Of a stretch of DNA of 64,000 nucleotides, positions 34,049-43,384 are shown one piece after another. Within the stretch, counting starts at the first letter, position 1. Every line of letters starts with the position of its first letter. Below the pieces are notes generated by a model, which made no database searches, was not told the origin of the DNA, and saw only the letters and a list, made by a program, of their open reading frames with translations. The stretch comes from Pseudooceanicola nanhaiensis (GTDB lineage Bacteria; Pseudomonadota; Alphaproteobacteria; Rhodobacterales; Rhodobacteraceae): contig NZ_JAIUZP010000006.1 of NCBI RefSeq assembly GCF_020171315.1, forward strand, positions 310,001 through 374,000, in the 5' to 3' direction. Position numbers and translations under genes: made by a program.

Positions 34049-35089
34049 TTGCCCCGTATCCTCGCCATTCTCACCGTCCGCAACGAAGCCGCCTTCCTGC
34101 TGGACTGGATCGCCCATCACCAGGCCGCCGGCATCAGCGATTTCCTCGTCTACTCGAACGATTGCGAGGATGGCACCGATGCCATGCTCGACCGTCTGCA
34201 GGCGCTTGGCCTGCTTACCCATCAGCGCAATCCCGGCCCCTACGACAGCCGCGGCATCCAGTTCACCGCGCTGAAGGATGCCGAACGTCATCCGCTGGTG
34301 AAATCCGCCGACTGGCTCCTGCCGCTGGACGTGGACGAATACGTCAACGTGAAGATCGGCGACCACACCCTGCCCGCGCTGATCGACGCCCTGCCCGAGG
34401 CGACGGCGATCACCCTCACCTGGCGGCTCTTCGGCAATGCGGGCGAGGTGCGCTATCGCGACATCCCCGTGACCCGCGCCTTCACCCGGGCCGCGCCCGC
34501 GGTGCTCTACTGGCCGTGGCGGGCGGCGATGTTCAAGACGCTCTACCGCAACGATGGCAGCTACCGCCGTCTCGGCGTGCACCGGCCGCGCGGGCTGGCA
34601 CAGGCACGCGCCGACACGGTGCGCTGGTTCGATGGCCGGGGCCGCGAGCTGGACGCCCAGTTCACCAACCGCCGCATCTTCTCCAACTTCGGGCGCGACA
34701 ACTACGGGCTGGTGCAGCTCAACCACTACGCGCTCGGCGCGATGGAGAGCTACCTGCTCAAGGCCGACCGGGGCCGCGCGGTACACGACGGCGACCGGCT
34801 GGGCCTCGACTACTGGGTCGAGCGGAATTTCAACGACGAGGACGACAGCTCCATCGCCGCGCTCTCGGAGCCGACCAAGGCCCGCAAGGACGCCCTGCTT
34901 GCGGATGCGGAACTGGCGCGGCTGCACCACGCCGCCGTTTCGTGGCGCCGCCGCCGCTTCGACGAGTTGATGCAGCAGGAACCCTACCGCGCCCTCATGG
35001 GCCGCCTCATGCTCTGCCCGCCGACCAAGCCGCTCAGCCTCAAGGAGGCGCGGTTCCTCATCGCCCGCGGCAGCGCCCCGCAAGGCTAG
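34049..35089 (+). CDS. Glycosyltransferase family 2-like protein
   Basis: A 346-residue transferase built almost only of the GT2-like domain: ILAILTVRNEAAFLLDWIAHH, FLVYSNDCEDGTDAML, LLPLDVDEYVNVKIGDH (metal motif), LTWRLFGNAGEVRYRD, FKTLYRNDGSYRRLGVHRP, NHYALGAMESYLLKADRGRAVH. The start is TTG at 34049 with no strong ribosome site; no ATG lies before the conserved block. It is closest in pattern to the C-terminal half of the preceding gene, suggesting an old duplication. No membrane helix is present. Confidence 0.85.
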   Translation: MPRILAILTVRNEAAFLLDWIAHHQAAGISDFLVYSNDCEDGTDAMLDRLQALGLLTHQRNPGPYDSRGIQFTALKDAERHPLVKSADWLLPLDVDEYVNVKIGDHTLPALIDALPEATAITLTWRLFGNAGEVRYRDIPVTRAFTRAAPAVLYWPWRAAMFKTLYRNDGSYRRLGVHRPRGLAQARADTVRWFDGRGRELDAQFTNRRIFSNFGRDNYGLVQLNHYALGAMESYLLKADRGRAVHDGDRLGLDYWVERNFNDEDDSSIAALSEPTKARKDALLADAELARLHHAAVSWRRRRFDELMQQEPYRALMGRLMLCPPTKPLSLKEARFLIARGSAPQG

Positions 35090-35118
35090 ATAGAACCACG
35101 CAGGAGGCCACACAACCC

Positions 35119-35241
35119 ATGCGGGAATGTGGCTGCCCCACCGGGAAATCCCCCGATGTGATCCTAATTTTGCCTGAATCGGAAACTATCCCTACGCTCA
35201 ACGCGGGTCCGGGATATTTCCTTCGGACACCCGAGATTTGA
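35119..35241 (+). CDS. Possible 40-residue small protein
   Basis: ATG 35119 opens a 40-codon frame beginning MRECGCPTGKSPDVILILPE and ending FLRTPEI. AGGAGG lies 11 bases upstream, longer than ideal. It sits between the glycosyltransferase and the conserved unknown at 35257, and fills the gap. The Cys pair and an internal hydrophobic run are the only features. No family is recognised; it may be chance. Confidence 0.2.
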   Translation: MRECGCPTGKSPDVILILPESETIPTLNAGPGYFLRTPEI

Positions 35242-35256
35242 GCAGCGAGAGACACA

Positions 35257-36234
35257 ATGCAGGACCTTCCTGACGGCTTTGACATGCCCCTGCCCACCGA
35301 CAGCCGCGCCGCATGGCTCGACGCGCTGGAGCAGGTCGCCGATGAGGCCGGTTACTTCGAACCTCTGGGAGAGCGCCACTTCGCCGCCTTCTGCGATGCC
35401 GGCCCCAATCTGCTCGTCACCTTCGAAACCACCGGCGGGATCGCCAGCCTGCTGGAGGATGCACGCCCCCTCGGCTGGCACCTGCTGGAGCGCAACGGCT
35501 GGTCGCATCTGCTCATCGCCTGCAAGGAAGACACGTGGTTCCGGGCGGACCGCGTCTATCGCTACATCGACCGGCTGATCGACGACGGGTTCTTCGAGGA
35601 TTTCGAAGAGGTCGTCTTCTACGGCGCGGGCCCCTGCGGCTATGCCGCCGCCGCCTATTCCGTGGCCGCCCCCGGGGCGCGGGTGCTGGCGATCCAGCCC
35701 CAGGCCACGCTCGATCCCCGGATCGCCGTCTGGGACGACCGCTTCACCGACATGCGCCGCACCGATTTCACCTCCCGCTACGGCTATGCGCCGGACATGC
35801 TGGAAGCCGCGGCCAAGGCCTTCGTGGTCTACGACCAGACAGAGGAGCTCGACGCGATGCACGCGGCGCTCTTCACCCGCCCCAATGTGACCAAGCTGCG
35901 CATGCGGCTGGCCGGTGACGCGCTGCAGACCGACCTGCTGGCCATGGGCACGCTGATCCCGCTGATCGAGGCGCTGATGCACGACGAGCTGGACGAGGCC
36001 ACCTTCGCCCGGCTCTGGCGGGCGCGCCGCGACTACCCGCCCTACCTGCGCAACGTGCTGGCGGCGCTCGACGTAGACAACCGGCTGGAGTTGGTCCGCG
36101 CGCTCTGCCGCAACGTGCTGGCCCGGATGAAGGCGCCGCGCTTTGCCCGCCGCCTCGAACGGCTCGAAAAGGGCGGCACCCCGGCCCCCGACATGGCCGA
36201 GGACCGCAGGACCGAGGACCGCGAGGTCGGCTGA
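35257..36234 (+). CDS. Conserved Rhodobacterales protein, alpha/beta hydrolase-like core
   Basis: A 325-residue cytoplasmic protein. The strand-loop-helix [38 protein letters not shown] resembles the nucleophile elbow of alpha/beta hydrolases, but Cys or Gly stands where Ser would be expected. [32 protein letters not shown] precedes it. Relatives are often labelled PAPS reductase, but none of that family's motifs (PP-loop, ECGIH) is present. GAGAGA precedes the ATG. Its place after the glycosyltransferases suggests a role in the same glycan system; function unknown. Confidence 0.7.
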   Translation: MQDLPDGFDMPLPTDSRAAWLDALEQVADEAGYFEPLGERHFAAFCDAGPNLLVTFETTGGIASLLEDARPLGWHLLERNGWSHLLIACKEDTWFRADRVYRYIDRLIDDGFFEDFEEVVFYGAGPCGYAAAAYSVAAPGARVLAIQPQATLDPRIAVWDDRFTDMRRTDFTSRYGYAPDMLEAAAKAFVVYDQTEELDAMHAALFTRPNVTKLRMRLAGDALQTDLLAMGTLIPLIEALMHDELDEATFARLWRARRDYPPYLRNVLAALDVDNRLELVRALCRNVLARMKAPRFARRLERLEKGGTPAPDMAEDRRTEDREVG

Positions 36235-36358
36235 TCCGCCTGCCCGCCGGGCACCCGGTGGAGGGCGCGCCCGCATCTGCATCCTGAGCGCGCTCCCATC
36301 GCCTGCCTGCGCGGATAGATGCTGGCGTGCGCGCCGGACCTGTTGTAAGCGCGGGGCC

Positions 36359-37396
36359 ATGGACAGGATCACGCTTCGCCGCCCCGACGACTGGCACCTG
36401 CATCTGCGCGATGGCGAGATGCTCAAGGCCGTATTGCCCGAGACCGCGCGCCATTTCGCCCGCGCGATCATCATGCCGAACCTCGTGCCGCCGGTGGTCA
36501 CCGGGGCGCAGGCCGCAAGCTATCGCGACCGCATCCTGGCCGCGCTGCCCGAGGGCATGTCCTTCGAGCCGCTGATGACGCTCTACCTGACCGAGGACAC
36601 CGACCCGGCCGACGTGGCCGCGGCCCATGCCTCGGGCCTCGTGAAGGCGGTGAAGCTCTACCCCGCGGGCGCCACCACGAACTCGCACTCCGGCGTGCGC
36701 GACTTCGACAAGGTCCGTCCCGTCTTCGAGACGATGGCCGAGATCGGCCTGCCGCTGTGCACCCACGGCGAGGTGACGGCCCATGAGGTCGACATCTTCG
36801 ACCGCGAGGCCGTCTTCATCGAGACCGTGCTCGATCCGATCCGCCGCGCGACGCCCGGCCTGAAGGTCGTGATGGAACATATCACCACCTCCGACGCCGT
36901 GGACTACGTCGCCGCGAACGAGACCAACCTCGGCGCGACGATCACCACGCACCACCTGATGATCAACCGCAACCACATCCTCGTGGGCGGGATCAAACCG
37001 CATTACTACTGCCTGCCCGTCGCCAAACGCGCCTCCCACCAGCTCGCGCTGCGCAAGGCCGCGACCTCGGGCGATGCGCGCTACTTCCTCGGCACCGACA
37101 GCGCGCCGCACACCGACCCGAACAAGGAACAGGCCTGCGGCTGCGCCGGTTGCTTCACCGCCACGAACACCATGGCCCTGCTGGCCCATGTCTTCGAGGA
37201 GGAGAACGCGCTCGACCGCCTCGAAGGCTTCACCTCGCTGCACGGCCCCGCCTTCTACGGCCTGCCCGTGAACGAGGGCACGCTGACGCTGGCCAAGGGC
37301 GCTGCGCGCTCCCTCGCGGGCAAGCTTGCCACCGGCGAAGGCCCCGTGACCCAATTCGACCCCGGCCACCCCATCGAGTGGGACGTGGTCGGCTGA
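36359..37396 (+). CDS. pyrC: Dihydroorotase (class II)
   Basis: Cyclises carbamoyl-aspartate to dihydroorotate in pyrimidine synthesis. 345 residues, the length of the E. coli-type homodimer. Zinc ligands: [10 protein letters not shown] (HxH), the carboxylated Lys in [27 protein letters not shown] (His), VVMEHITT (His), and catalytic Asp in [15 protein letters not shown]. The substrate loop is [17 protein letters not shown] at 36359 is the first codon compatible with the family start [13 protein letters not shown]. pyrE follows after a MITE-like element. Confidence 0.97.
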   Translation: MDRITLRRPDDWHLHLRDGEMLKAVLPETARHFARAIIMPNLVPPVVTGAQAASYRDRILAALPEGMSFEPLMTLYLTEDTDPADVAAAHASGLVKAVKLYPAGATTNSHSGVRDFDKVRPVFETMAEIGLPLCTHGEVTAHEVDIFDREAVFIETVLDPIRRATPGLKVVMEHITTSDAVDYVAANETNLGATITTHHLMINRNHILVGGIKPHYYCLPVAKRASHQLALRKAATSGDARYFLGTDSAPHTDPNKEQACGCAGCFTATNTMALLAHVFEEENALDRLEGFTSLHGPAFYGLPVNEGTLTLAKGAARSLAGKLATGEGPVTQFDPGHPIEWDVVG

Positions 37397-37400
37397 TGCA

Positions 37401-37540
37401 TTTCCGTTTCGAAAATATCCCCGCCGGAGGCCTGAAATCTCTGCGCGCCCTCTCTGACCGGAGCCCCGGTCGCAGAGGCGCTCAAGAGAGCCGAAGCTGC
37501 GCTTCGGAAGCCTCCGGCGGGGATATTTGGAAAACGGAAA
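37401..37540. repeat. MITE-like inverted-repeat element between pyrC and pyrE
   Basis: A left arm (37401-37431) and right arm (37510-37540), each 31 bases, are reverse complements at 28 of 31 positions. Both end inward with the window's core repeat (GCCTCCGGCGGGGATATTT). The 78-base centre contains smaller hairpins such as GAAGCTGCGCTTC. It starts four bases after the pyrC stop. The outer TTTCCGTTTCGAAAATATCC also begins the element at 45521. The RNA could fold into a long hairpin between two co-oriented pyr genes. Confidence 0.85.
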
Positions 37541-37568
37541 TCGACGAGAGATCTCAAGGAGACATGCG

Positions 37569-38249
37569 ATGATCCCTTCCTCCTATCCGTCGCAAGAGGA
37601 AATCGCCCGGCTGACCGCGGGCATGCTGCTGGATATCCAGGCGGTGCACTTCAATTCGGACGAGCCCTATATCTATGCCTCCGGCAAGCCGGGCCCGACC
37701 TATATCGACTGCCGCAAGCTGATCTCCTTCCCGCGCATCCGCTCGACGCTGATGGACTTCCTCGCCATGACCGTCATGCGCAACGCGGGGCTTGAGGCCT
37801 TCGACAATGTCGCGGGTGGCGAGACGGCGGGCATTCCCTTCGCGGCGCTGGTGGCCGAGCGGATGTCGCTGCCGATGACCTACGTGCGCAAGAAGCCCAA
37901 GGGCTATGGCCGCAATGCCCGGATCGAGGGCGCCATGTCCGAAGGCGAGCGCGTGCTGCTGGTCGAGGATCTGACCACCGACGGCGGTTCGAAGATCTCC
38001 TTCGTGAACGCGATCCGCGACACTGGCGCCTCCTGTGCCCATACCGCGGTGATCTTCTACTACGGCATCTTCCCGCAGACCGAGAAGGTCCTGGGCGATC
38101 ACGGCGTCAGCCTGCACTACCTCTGCACCTGGTGGGACGTGCTGGCCGAGGCACGCCGCCGCAAAGCCTTCTCCGAGGACACGCTGAACGAGGTCGAGGC
38201 CTTCCTCAACGATCCGACCGGCTGGCAGGATGCGCGGATGAACGCCTGA
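37569..38249 (+). CDS. pyrE: Orotate phosphoribosyltransferase
   Basis: Joins orotate to PRPP giving OMP. 226 residues. The PRPP motif is [24 protein letters not shown], with [24 protein letters not shown] near the N-terminus and the flexible loop [25 protein letters not shown] eight bases before ATG 37569 fixes the start; the upstream in-frame ATG 37527 lies at the edge of the repeat element. The adjacent pyrC catalyses the step two before it in the pathway. Confidence 0.96.
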   Translation: MIPSSYPSQEEIARLTAGMLLDIQAVHFNSDEPYIYASGKPGPTYIDCRKLISFPRIRSTLMDFLAMTVMRNAGLEAFDNVAGGETAGIPFAALVAERMSLPMTYVRKKPKGYGRNARIEGAMSEGERVLLVEDLTTDGGSKISFVNAIRDTGASCAHTAVIFYYGIFPQTEKVLGDHGVSLHYLCTWWDVLAEARRRKAFSEDTLNEVEAFLNDPTGWQDARMNA

Positions 38250-38344
38250 CGGAACGCCTGACACGGGCGCACGCCCGGGGCCACGATTCGGCCCCGGCAC
38301 CGGACAGACGCGGCCCGTGCGGCCCCCGCAGCGACAGTGACACC

Positions 38345-38380
38345 CCCCCTGCCCAAGCCATGGGCAGGGGGTGTTGCTTT
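38345..38380 (+). terminator. Terminator after pyrE
   Basis: An 11-bp stem CCCCCTGCCCA-AGCCA-TGGGCAGGGGG followed by TGTTGCTTT, 95 bases after the pyrE stop. The U-run is interrupted but the stem is strong. Confidence 0.75.
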
Positions 38381-38434
38381 CCGGCGACGTCTCGCCGTGG
38401 GCCCGGCGAAGAGCCGCGCAGATTTTCCGAAATC

Positions 38435-38464
38435 TTGACGGATTGCCCCGCACCGGCGCAAGAT
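38435..38464 (+). promoter_or_regulatory. Possible dnaB promoter
   Basis: TTGACG (38435-38440), 18 bases, then CAAGAT (38459-38464). Transcription would start near 38471, just before the DnaA-box-like cluster. The -10 match is only fair. Confidence 0.35.
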
Positions 38465-38478
38465 GTTGGGACGGCGAG

Positions 38479-38510
38479 TTATACACAGATGATCCACAGG
38501 GTTATCCAGA
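38479..38510 (+). promoter_or_regulatory. Three phased DnaA-box-like sites upstream of dnaB
   Basis: TTATACACA (38479-38487) matches TTATNCACA exactly. TGATCCACA (38490-38498) and TTATCCAGA (38502-38510) each differ at one position from TTATCCACA. Starts are 11 and 12 bases apart, so all face one side of the helix. They lie 174-205 bases before the dnaB ATG. DnaA control of the helicase gene is the simplest reading. Confidence 0.5.
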
Positions 38511-38683
38511 TTGCGGTGCCCCGGGCCGATGGCCTATGACGGAGACCCGCCAGAGCGCGATCCGGTATGACAGAACCGGCCTCTGGCCAGGCGGGTCCGG
38601 CAGGGGACGCCGGAAGACGATCCTTGGGGACAAGACCGCGGCACGGGCAGTGCCCGCGGCAGGCGAGCGACAGCGGAACAGGC

Positions 38684-40186
38684 ATGAACCAGAACACCTT
38701 CGATCCGACGGGCAGCGAGGCCGCTGGCAACGTGGAGGCCGCGGCCGTCGACCCGATGCCCCATTCCATCGAGGCCGAACAGCAGTTGCTGGGCGCGATC
38801 CTCACCAACAACGATGTCTACGACAAGGTGGCGCAGGTCATCGGGCCGAAGCATTTCTACGATCCGCTGCACGCGCGGATCTTCGAGATCGCCGCCGCCC
38901 GGATCGCCAAGAACAACCTCGCCTCGCCGGTCACGCTGAAGGCCTTCCTCGAGGATGACGAGGGGCTGAAGGAAGTGGGCGGCCCGGCCTACCTCGTGCG
39001 GCTCGCCGGCTCCGCCGTGGCGGCCTACGCGGTGCGCGACTACGCCCAGATGATCTATGACATGGCGATCCGTCGCCAGCTCATCGGGCTGGGCCGCGAC
39101 ATCGAGGCCAAGGCCACCAAGGTCGAGGTCCAGAACGACCCGCGCGATCAGATCGTGCAGGCTGAACAGGCGCTCTACAAGCTCTCCGAGCAGGGCTCGA
39201 CCGAGAGCGGCTTCGTCTCCTTCCTGCGCGCCGTGACCGATGCGGTGAACGTGGCCAACGCCGCCTACCAGCGCGAGGGTGGCCTCGCCGGGGTTTCGAC
39301 CGGGCTCATCGACATGGACAAGAAGCTGGGTGGCCTGCACCCCTCGGACCTTCTGATCCTCGCCGGGCGCCCCTCGATGGGGAAAACCTCGCTCGCCACC
39401 AACATCGCCTTCAACGTGGCCAAGGCCTATCGCCGGGGCACCAAGCCCGACGGGCAGGAAGGCACGATCGAGGGCGGCGTCGTGGGCTTCTACTCGCTCG
39501 AGATGTCGGCCGAACAGCTGGCCGCGCGTATCCTCTCCGAGGCGGCCGAGGTGCCCTCGGAACAGATCCGCCGCGGTGACATGACCGAGACCGAGTTCCG
39601 CCGCTTCGTGGAGGCCGCCAAGTCGCTGGAGGCCTGCCCGCTCTTCATCGACGACACGCCCGCGATCCCGATCGCACAGCTGGCCGCCCGGGCGCGGCGG
39701 CTGAAGCGGACCCACGGGCTCGACCTGCTGATCGTCGACTACCTTCAGCTGGTGCGCGGGACTGCCGACAATCGGGTGCAGGAGATCGCCGAGATCTCGA
39801 TGGGCCTCAAGGCCATCGCGAAGGAGCTGAACATCCCCGTCATCGCCCTGTCCCAGCTGTCGCGGACGGTGGAAAGCCGGGACGACAAACGCCCGCAGCT
39901 GTCGGACCTTCGGGAATCGGGCTCGATCGAACAGGATGCCGACGTGGTGATGTTCGTGTTCCGCGAGGAATACTACGTCGAGCGGGAGAAGCCCTCCGAC
40001 GACAAGCTGGAAGAGATCGCCGCCTGGCAGGAACGGATGAGCCGCCTGCACGGCAAGGCCGAGGTGATCATCGGCAAGCAGCGTCACGGTCCCATTGGCT
40101 CGGTCGAGCTGAGCTTCGAGGGCCGCTTCACCCGCTTCGGCAACCTCGCCAAGCAATGGCAGGAAGGCGGCGACGAAGGGTTCTGA
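38684..40186 (+). CDS. dnaB: Replicative DNA helicase
   Basis: Unwinds DNA at the replication fork as a hexamer. 500 residues. The N-terminal domain is MPHSIEAEQQLLGAILTNND through YAVRDYAQMIYDMAIRRQLI. The RecA-like motor has Walker A AGRPSMGKTSLATNIAFN (about 228-245), Walker B LLIVDYLQLVRG, the sensor ALSQLSRTVESR and the Arg finger region RHGPIGSVELSF. The start at ATG 38684 is chosen because the 39 upstream codons are low-complexity and lack homology. A DnaA-box cluster and a promoter-like sequence lie upstream. Confidence 0.97.
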   Translation: MNQNTFDPTGSEAAGNVEAAAVDPMPHSIEAEQQLLGAILTNNDVYDKVAQVIGPKHFYDPLHARIFEIAAARIAKNNLASPVTLKAFLEDDEGLKEVGGPAYLVRLAGSAVAAYAVRDYAQMIYDMAIRRQLIGLGRDIEAKATKVEVQNDPRDQIVQAEQALYKLSEQGSTESGFVSFLRAVTDAVNVANAAYQREGGLAGVSTGLIDMDKKLGGLHPSDLLILAGRPSMGKTSLATNIAFNVAKAYRRGTKPDGQEGTIEGGVVGFYSLEMSAEQLAARILSEAAEVPSEQIRRGDMTETEFRRFVEAAKSLEACPLFIDDTPAIPIAQLAARARRLKRTHGLDLLIVDYLQLVRGTADNRVQEIAEISMGLKAIAKELNIPVIALSQLSRTVESRDDKRPQLSDLRESGSIEQDADVVMFVFREEYYVEREKPSDDKLEEIAAWQERMSRLHGKAEVIIGKQRHGPIGSVELSFEGRFTRFGNLAKQWQEGGDEGF

Positions 40187-40394
40187 TCGAACCTCGCCCC
40201 ACAACCGACTGTACAAAAACGGAAAACCGCCCCGGGACGAAACGCCCGCGGGCGGTTAACTGTCTTTCAGGGCCCTGCTGCCAGACTGGGAGCCATCCTC
40301 TCCCTGCTCCGGAATCGCGCAAATGGTCTTCACCTTTTCGTGCAGTTGTTACTTTTCGTTTACGTTTGGTCAGCTTCGGGCGGACACTGGTCAC

Positions 40395-41327
40395 ATGCGA
40401 AAAATCGGTGTGATGCTTCTTTCTCTCCTGGGAACGTTGCCACTCATGGCGCAGGCTCAGGACGACTGGCGCAATTCGGTGGAAGTCGACGTCGAATTGC
40501 TGCTGCTGGTCGATGTGTCCCGGTCCATGTCCCCCCGGGAACTCGACATCCAGCGTCGCGGCTATGCCGCGGCCCTGACCTCCGACGCGGTGCTGGGCGT
40601 CATCGGGGACGGTTTCATCGGCAATATCGCGGTCTCCTATGTGGAATGGGCGGGCGACGGCAACCAGCGTGTCGTGGCCGACTGGCAGGTGCTGCGCACC
40701 CGCGCGGATGCCGAGGCCTTTGCCGGGATCATCCTCAGCCACACCCTGCCCGGCATGCGCCGGACCTCGATCTCCTCGGCGCTGCGCAACGGCGCGCTGA
40801 TGTTCGAGGGCAATGGCTACATGGGCCTGCGGCAGGTGATCGACATCTCGGGCGACGGGCCCAACAACGAGGGCGGCGCGGTCACCGTGGCGCGCGATGC
40901 GGCGCTGGCGCGCGGGATCGTGGTGAACGGGCTGCCGCTGATGACCCGCGAGGGGATCGGCGGGCAATGGCACCTCGACGACCTCGATGAATACTACGCC
41001 TCCTGCGTGATCGGCGGGCCCGGGGCCTTCGTGGTGCCGGTCACCGAATGGGCGAGCTTCGGCGACGCCGTGCAGCGCAAGCTGGTGATGGAGATATCGG
41101 GGCTGATGCCGGAGGGCACGCAGTTCGCCACCGCCCGTCCCGACACCTTGCCCGCCCCCGACATGCCTGCCCCCGATACAGGCCGCGCCAGCCGGGGCTG
41201 GCCCCTGCCCGAGGCGGTGACCGGCGTGCCGGTGCATCCTGCGCAATATGCCCCCAACGGGGGCGGCTATGACTGCCTCGTGGGCGAGAAGATCTGGCAA
41301 CGCTACCGGGACGGATGGGAGCCTTGA
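40395..41327 (+). CDS. DUF1194 (VWA-like) exported protein
   Basis: A 310-residue DUF1194 protein, common in Rhodobacterales. A signal peptide (residues 1-21, LLSLLGTLPLMAQA|QDD) precedes a von Willebrand A-like fold: VELLLLVDVSRSMSPRELDIQRRGYAAAL (metal site DxSxS), RRTSISSALRNGALMFE, and IDISGDGPNNEGG. A Pro-rich linker follows. ATG 40395 is selected since it begins the signal peptide. The function is unknown; the metal-site fold suggests protein binding in the periplasm. Confidence 0.9.
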   Translation: MRKIGVMLLSLLGTLPLMAQAQDDWRNSVEVDVELLLLVDVSRSMSPRELDIQRRGYAAALTSDAVLGVIGDGFIGNIAVSYVEWAGDGNQRVVADWQVLRTRADAEAFAGIILSHTLPGMRRTSISSALRNGALMFEGNGYMGLRQVIDISGDGPNNEGGAVTVARDAALARGIVVNGLPLMTREGIGGQWHLDDLDEYYASCVIGGPGAFVVPVTEWASFGDAVQRKLVMEISGLMPEGTQFATARPDTLPAPDMPAPDTGRASRGWPLPEAVTGVPVHPAQYAPNGGGYDCLVGEKIWQRYRDGWEP

Positions 41328-41558
41328 GGCACGGCCTGCGCTGCTATCAACCAGGGTGCTCGCCGCGCGCCAAAGGCTGACTGGAAGAACAGCCTCATGC
41401 CCCACGCCGGTTTGACCCACCGCCGGTCGGACCGGGCGCCCGTCAGACACCACGGCCGATCAAGATCCCGGCACCCACCCGCCTGTCGCATGGCACCCTG
41501 TCGCCCGGCGGCGGAACTTCCCCTTGCGCCGCTGCGCGCGGAGGGCCAAAAGACCTCC

Positions 41559-42602
41559 ATGAGCACTGGAACGCTGACCATCGACCTCGACGCGCTCGCT
41601 CGCAACTGGCGTGCGCTGGATGCCCTCTCTGCCGGACCTGTCGAGACCGGCGCCGTGGTGAAGGGTAACGGATATGGCATGGGGGCGGCTCAGGTCGCCA
41701 CGGCCCTCGCGCGCGCAGGCGCCCGCAAGTTCTTCATTGCCACCGTCGAGGAAGGCGCCGCCGTGCGGCAGGCGCTTGGCGACGGTCCCGAGATCTGCGT
41801 CTTCTCCGGCCATATGGCGGGCGACAGCACCATGATCTACGACCTGAAGCTGGTCCCGATGATCAACTCCATCGACCAGATGCTGCGTCACGTGGAGATG
41901 ACCCCCGGCCACCCCTTCGGCATTCAGCTCGACACCGGGATGAACCGGCTGGGCATGGAAGCCGCCGAATGGGCCGCCCTGCGCGAGATCGCCCTGCAGC
42001 AGAACCCGCGTCTCATCATGTCCCACCTCGCCTGCGCGGATGAGCCGGACCACCCGATGAACGCCCATCAGCTCAAGAATTTCAAGGAGATGACCGAAGG
42101 TCTCTCCGTCCCGCGCTCGCTCGCGGCCACGGGCGGCATCCTGCTGGGCCCGGACTACCACTTCGACGTGACCCGCGCCGGTGTCGGCATGTATGGCGGC
42201 CTGCCCTTCGCGGCGGCCGAGAATGTCATCACCCTCGACCTGCCCGTGATCCAGGTCCGCGAAGTCGAACCCGGCGAGACCGTGGGCTATGGCAACAGCT
42301 GGACTGCAGAAGCGCCTGCCAAGATCGCGACGCTCTCGGCCGGCTATGCCGACGGGCTGCACCGTGCCTTCGCCAAGGGGGCCCATGTCTTTGCAGGCGA
42401 GACCCCCTGCCCGCTGCGCGGCCGGATCTCGATGGACCTGATCACCGCCGAGGTCACCCACCTGCCCAAGGTGCCCGAGTCCCTGACCCTGATGGGCCCG
42501 CAGCAGAACACCGACGTTCTGGCCGACCTCGGCGGCACCATCGGCTACGAGCTCTTCACGTCGCTCGGTGCGCGCTACAAGCGGCAGTACCTCGGCGCAT
42601 GA
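41559..42602 (+). CDS. alr: Alanine racemase
   Basis: Interconverts L- and D-alanine for peptidoglycan. 347 residues, a PLP enzyme with an N-terminal TIM barrel: [14 protein letters not shown], the PLP-lysine in [24 protein letters not shown], and [15 protein letters not shown]. The beta domain has the catalytic Tyr in [30 protein letters not shown], then [17 protein letters not shown] precedes ATG 41559 at long spacing. It overlaps mlaE by four bases, so cell-wall and outer-membrane lipid genes are co-expressed. Confidence 0.96.
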   Translation: MSTGTLTIDLDALARNWRALDALSAGPVETGAVVKGNGYGMGAAQVATALARAGARKFFIATVEEGAAVRQALGDGPEICVFSGHMAGDSTMIYDLKLVPMINSIDQMLRHVEMTPGHPFGIQLDTGMNRLGMEAAEWAALREIALQQNPRLIMSHLACADEPDHPMNAHQLKNFKEMTEGLSVPRSLAATGGILLGPDYHFDVTRAGVGMYGGLPFAAAENVITLDLPVIQVREVEPGETVGYGNSWTAEAPAKIATLSAGYADGLHRAFAKGAHVFAGETPCPLRGRISMDLITAEVTHLPKVPESLTLMGPQQNTDVLADLGGTIGYELFTSLGARYKRQYLGA

Positions 42603-43384
42603 GCCTGATCGCGCATCTTCTGGCGGGGATCGGTCGCCGGGTCCTCGCGGCCCTCGCCACCATCGGGCGCGTGGTGCTCTTTGCCGCGCGCGCCTTCAGC
42701 CACATGGTGCGTCCGCCCTTCTACGGGCGTGAACTGCTCAATGCGCTGCTCCACATCGGCTGGCTCTCGCTGCCCGTCGTGGGGATGACGGCGATCTTCA
42801 CCGGGGCGGCCCTCGCGCTGCAGATCTACGCCGGCGGCTCGCGCTTCGATGCGCAGGCCGTCGTGCCGCAGATCGTGGCGCTCGGCATCGTGCGCGAGTT
42901 GGGGCCAGTGCTGGTGGGGCTGATGATCGCCGCCCGGGTCACCTCCTCCATCGCGGCCGAGATCGCGACCATGAAGGTGACCGAGCAGATCGACGCGCTC
43001 ACCACCCTCTCGACTCATCCGATGAAATACCTCGTCGCGCCCCGGGTGCTGGCCGCGCTGATCTGCGTGCCGGTGCTGGTGGGCCTCGGCGACATCATCG
43101 GCATCCTTGGCGGCTATACCGTCGCGGTGAACAACCTCGACTTCAACGGCGCCGTCTACATCCGCAACACCGTCGACTTCCTCGAGCCGCTCGACGTGAT
43201 CTCCTCGCTGGTCAAGGGCGCGGTCTTCGGCGTCATCGCGGCGACCATGGGCTGCTATGCCGGCATGCAGTCGGGCCGGGGCGCGCAGGGCGTGGGCCGG
43301 GCGACGAAATCCTCGGTCGAGGCGGCCTCGGTGCTGATCCTCGCCGCCAACGTGGCGCTGACGGGGGCCTTCTTCTCGCTATGA
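42599..43384 (+). CDS. mlaE: MlaE-like ABC transporter permease
   Basis: A 261-residue inner-membrane permease of the MlaE family, which moves phospholipids between membranes. Family blocks: [63 protein letters not shown], and [26 protein letters not shown]. About five membrane segments are seen. It starts within the alr stop and overlaps the ATPase gene (ATGA). The substrate-binding MlaD and MlaC genes are not in this run. Confidence 0.93.
   Translation: MSLIAHLLAGIGRRVLAALATIGRVVLFAARAFSHMVRPPFYGRELLNALLHIGWLSLPVVGMTAIFTGAALALQIYAGGSRFDAQAVVPQIVALGIVRELGPVLVGLMIAARVTSSIAAEIATMKVTEQIDALTTLSTHPMKYLVAPRVLAALICVPVLVGLGDIIGILGGYTVAVNNLDFNGAVYIRNTVDFLEPLDVISSLVKGAVFGVIAATMGCYAGMQSGRGAQGVGRATKSSVEAASVLILAANVALTGAFFSL

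Noticed and set aside
35257-36234. Identification as PAPS reductase, a frequent label of this family.
   Set aside because: No PP-loop, CC/CxxC or ECGIH motif; the true CysH is at 18797.
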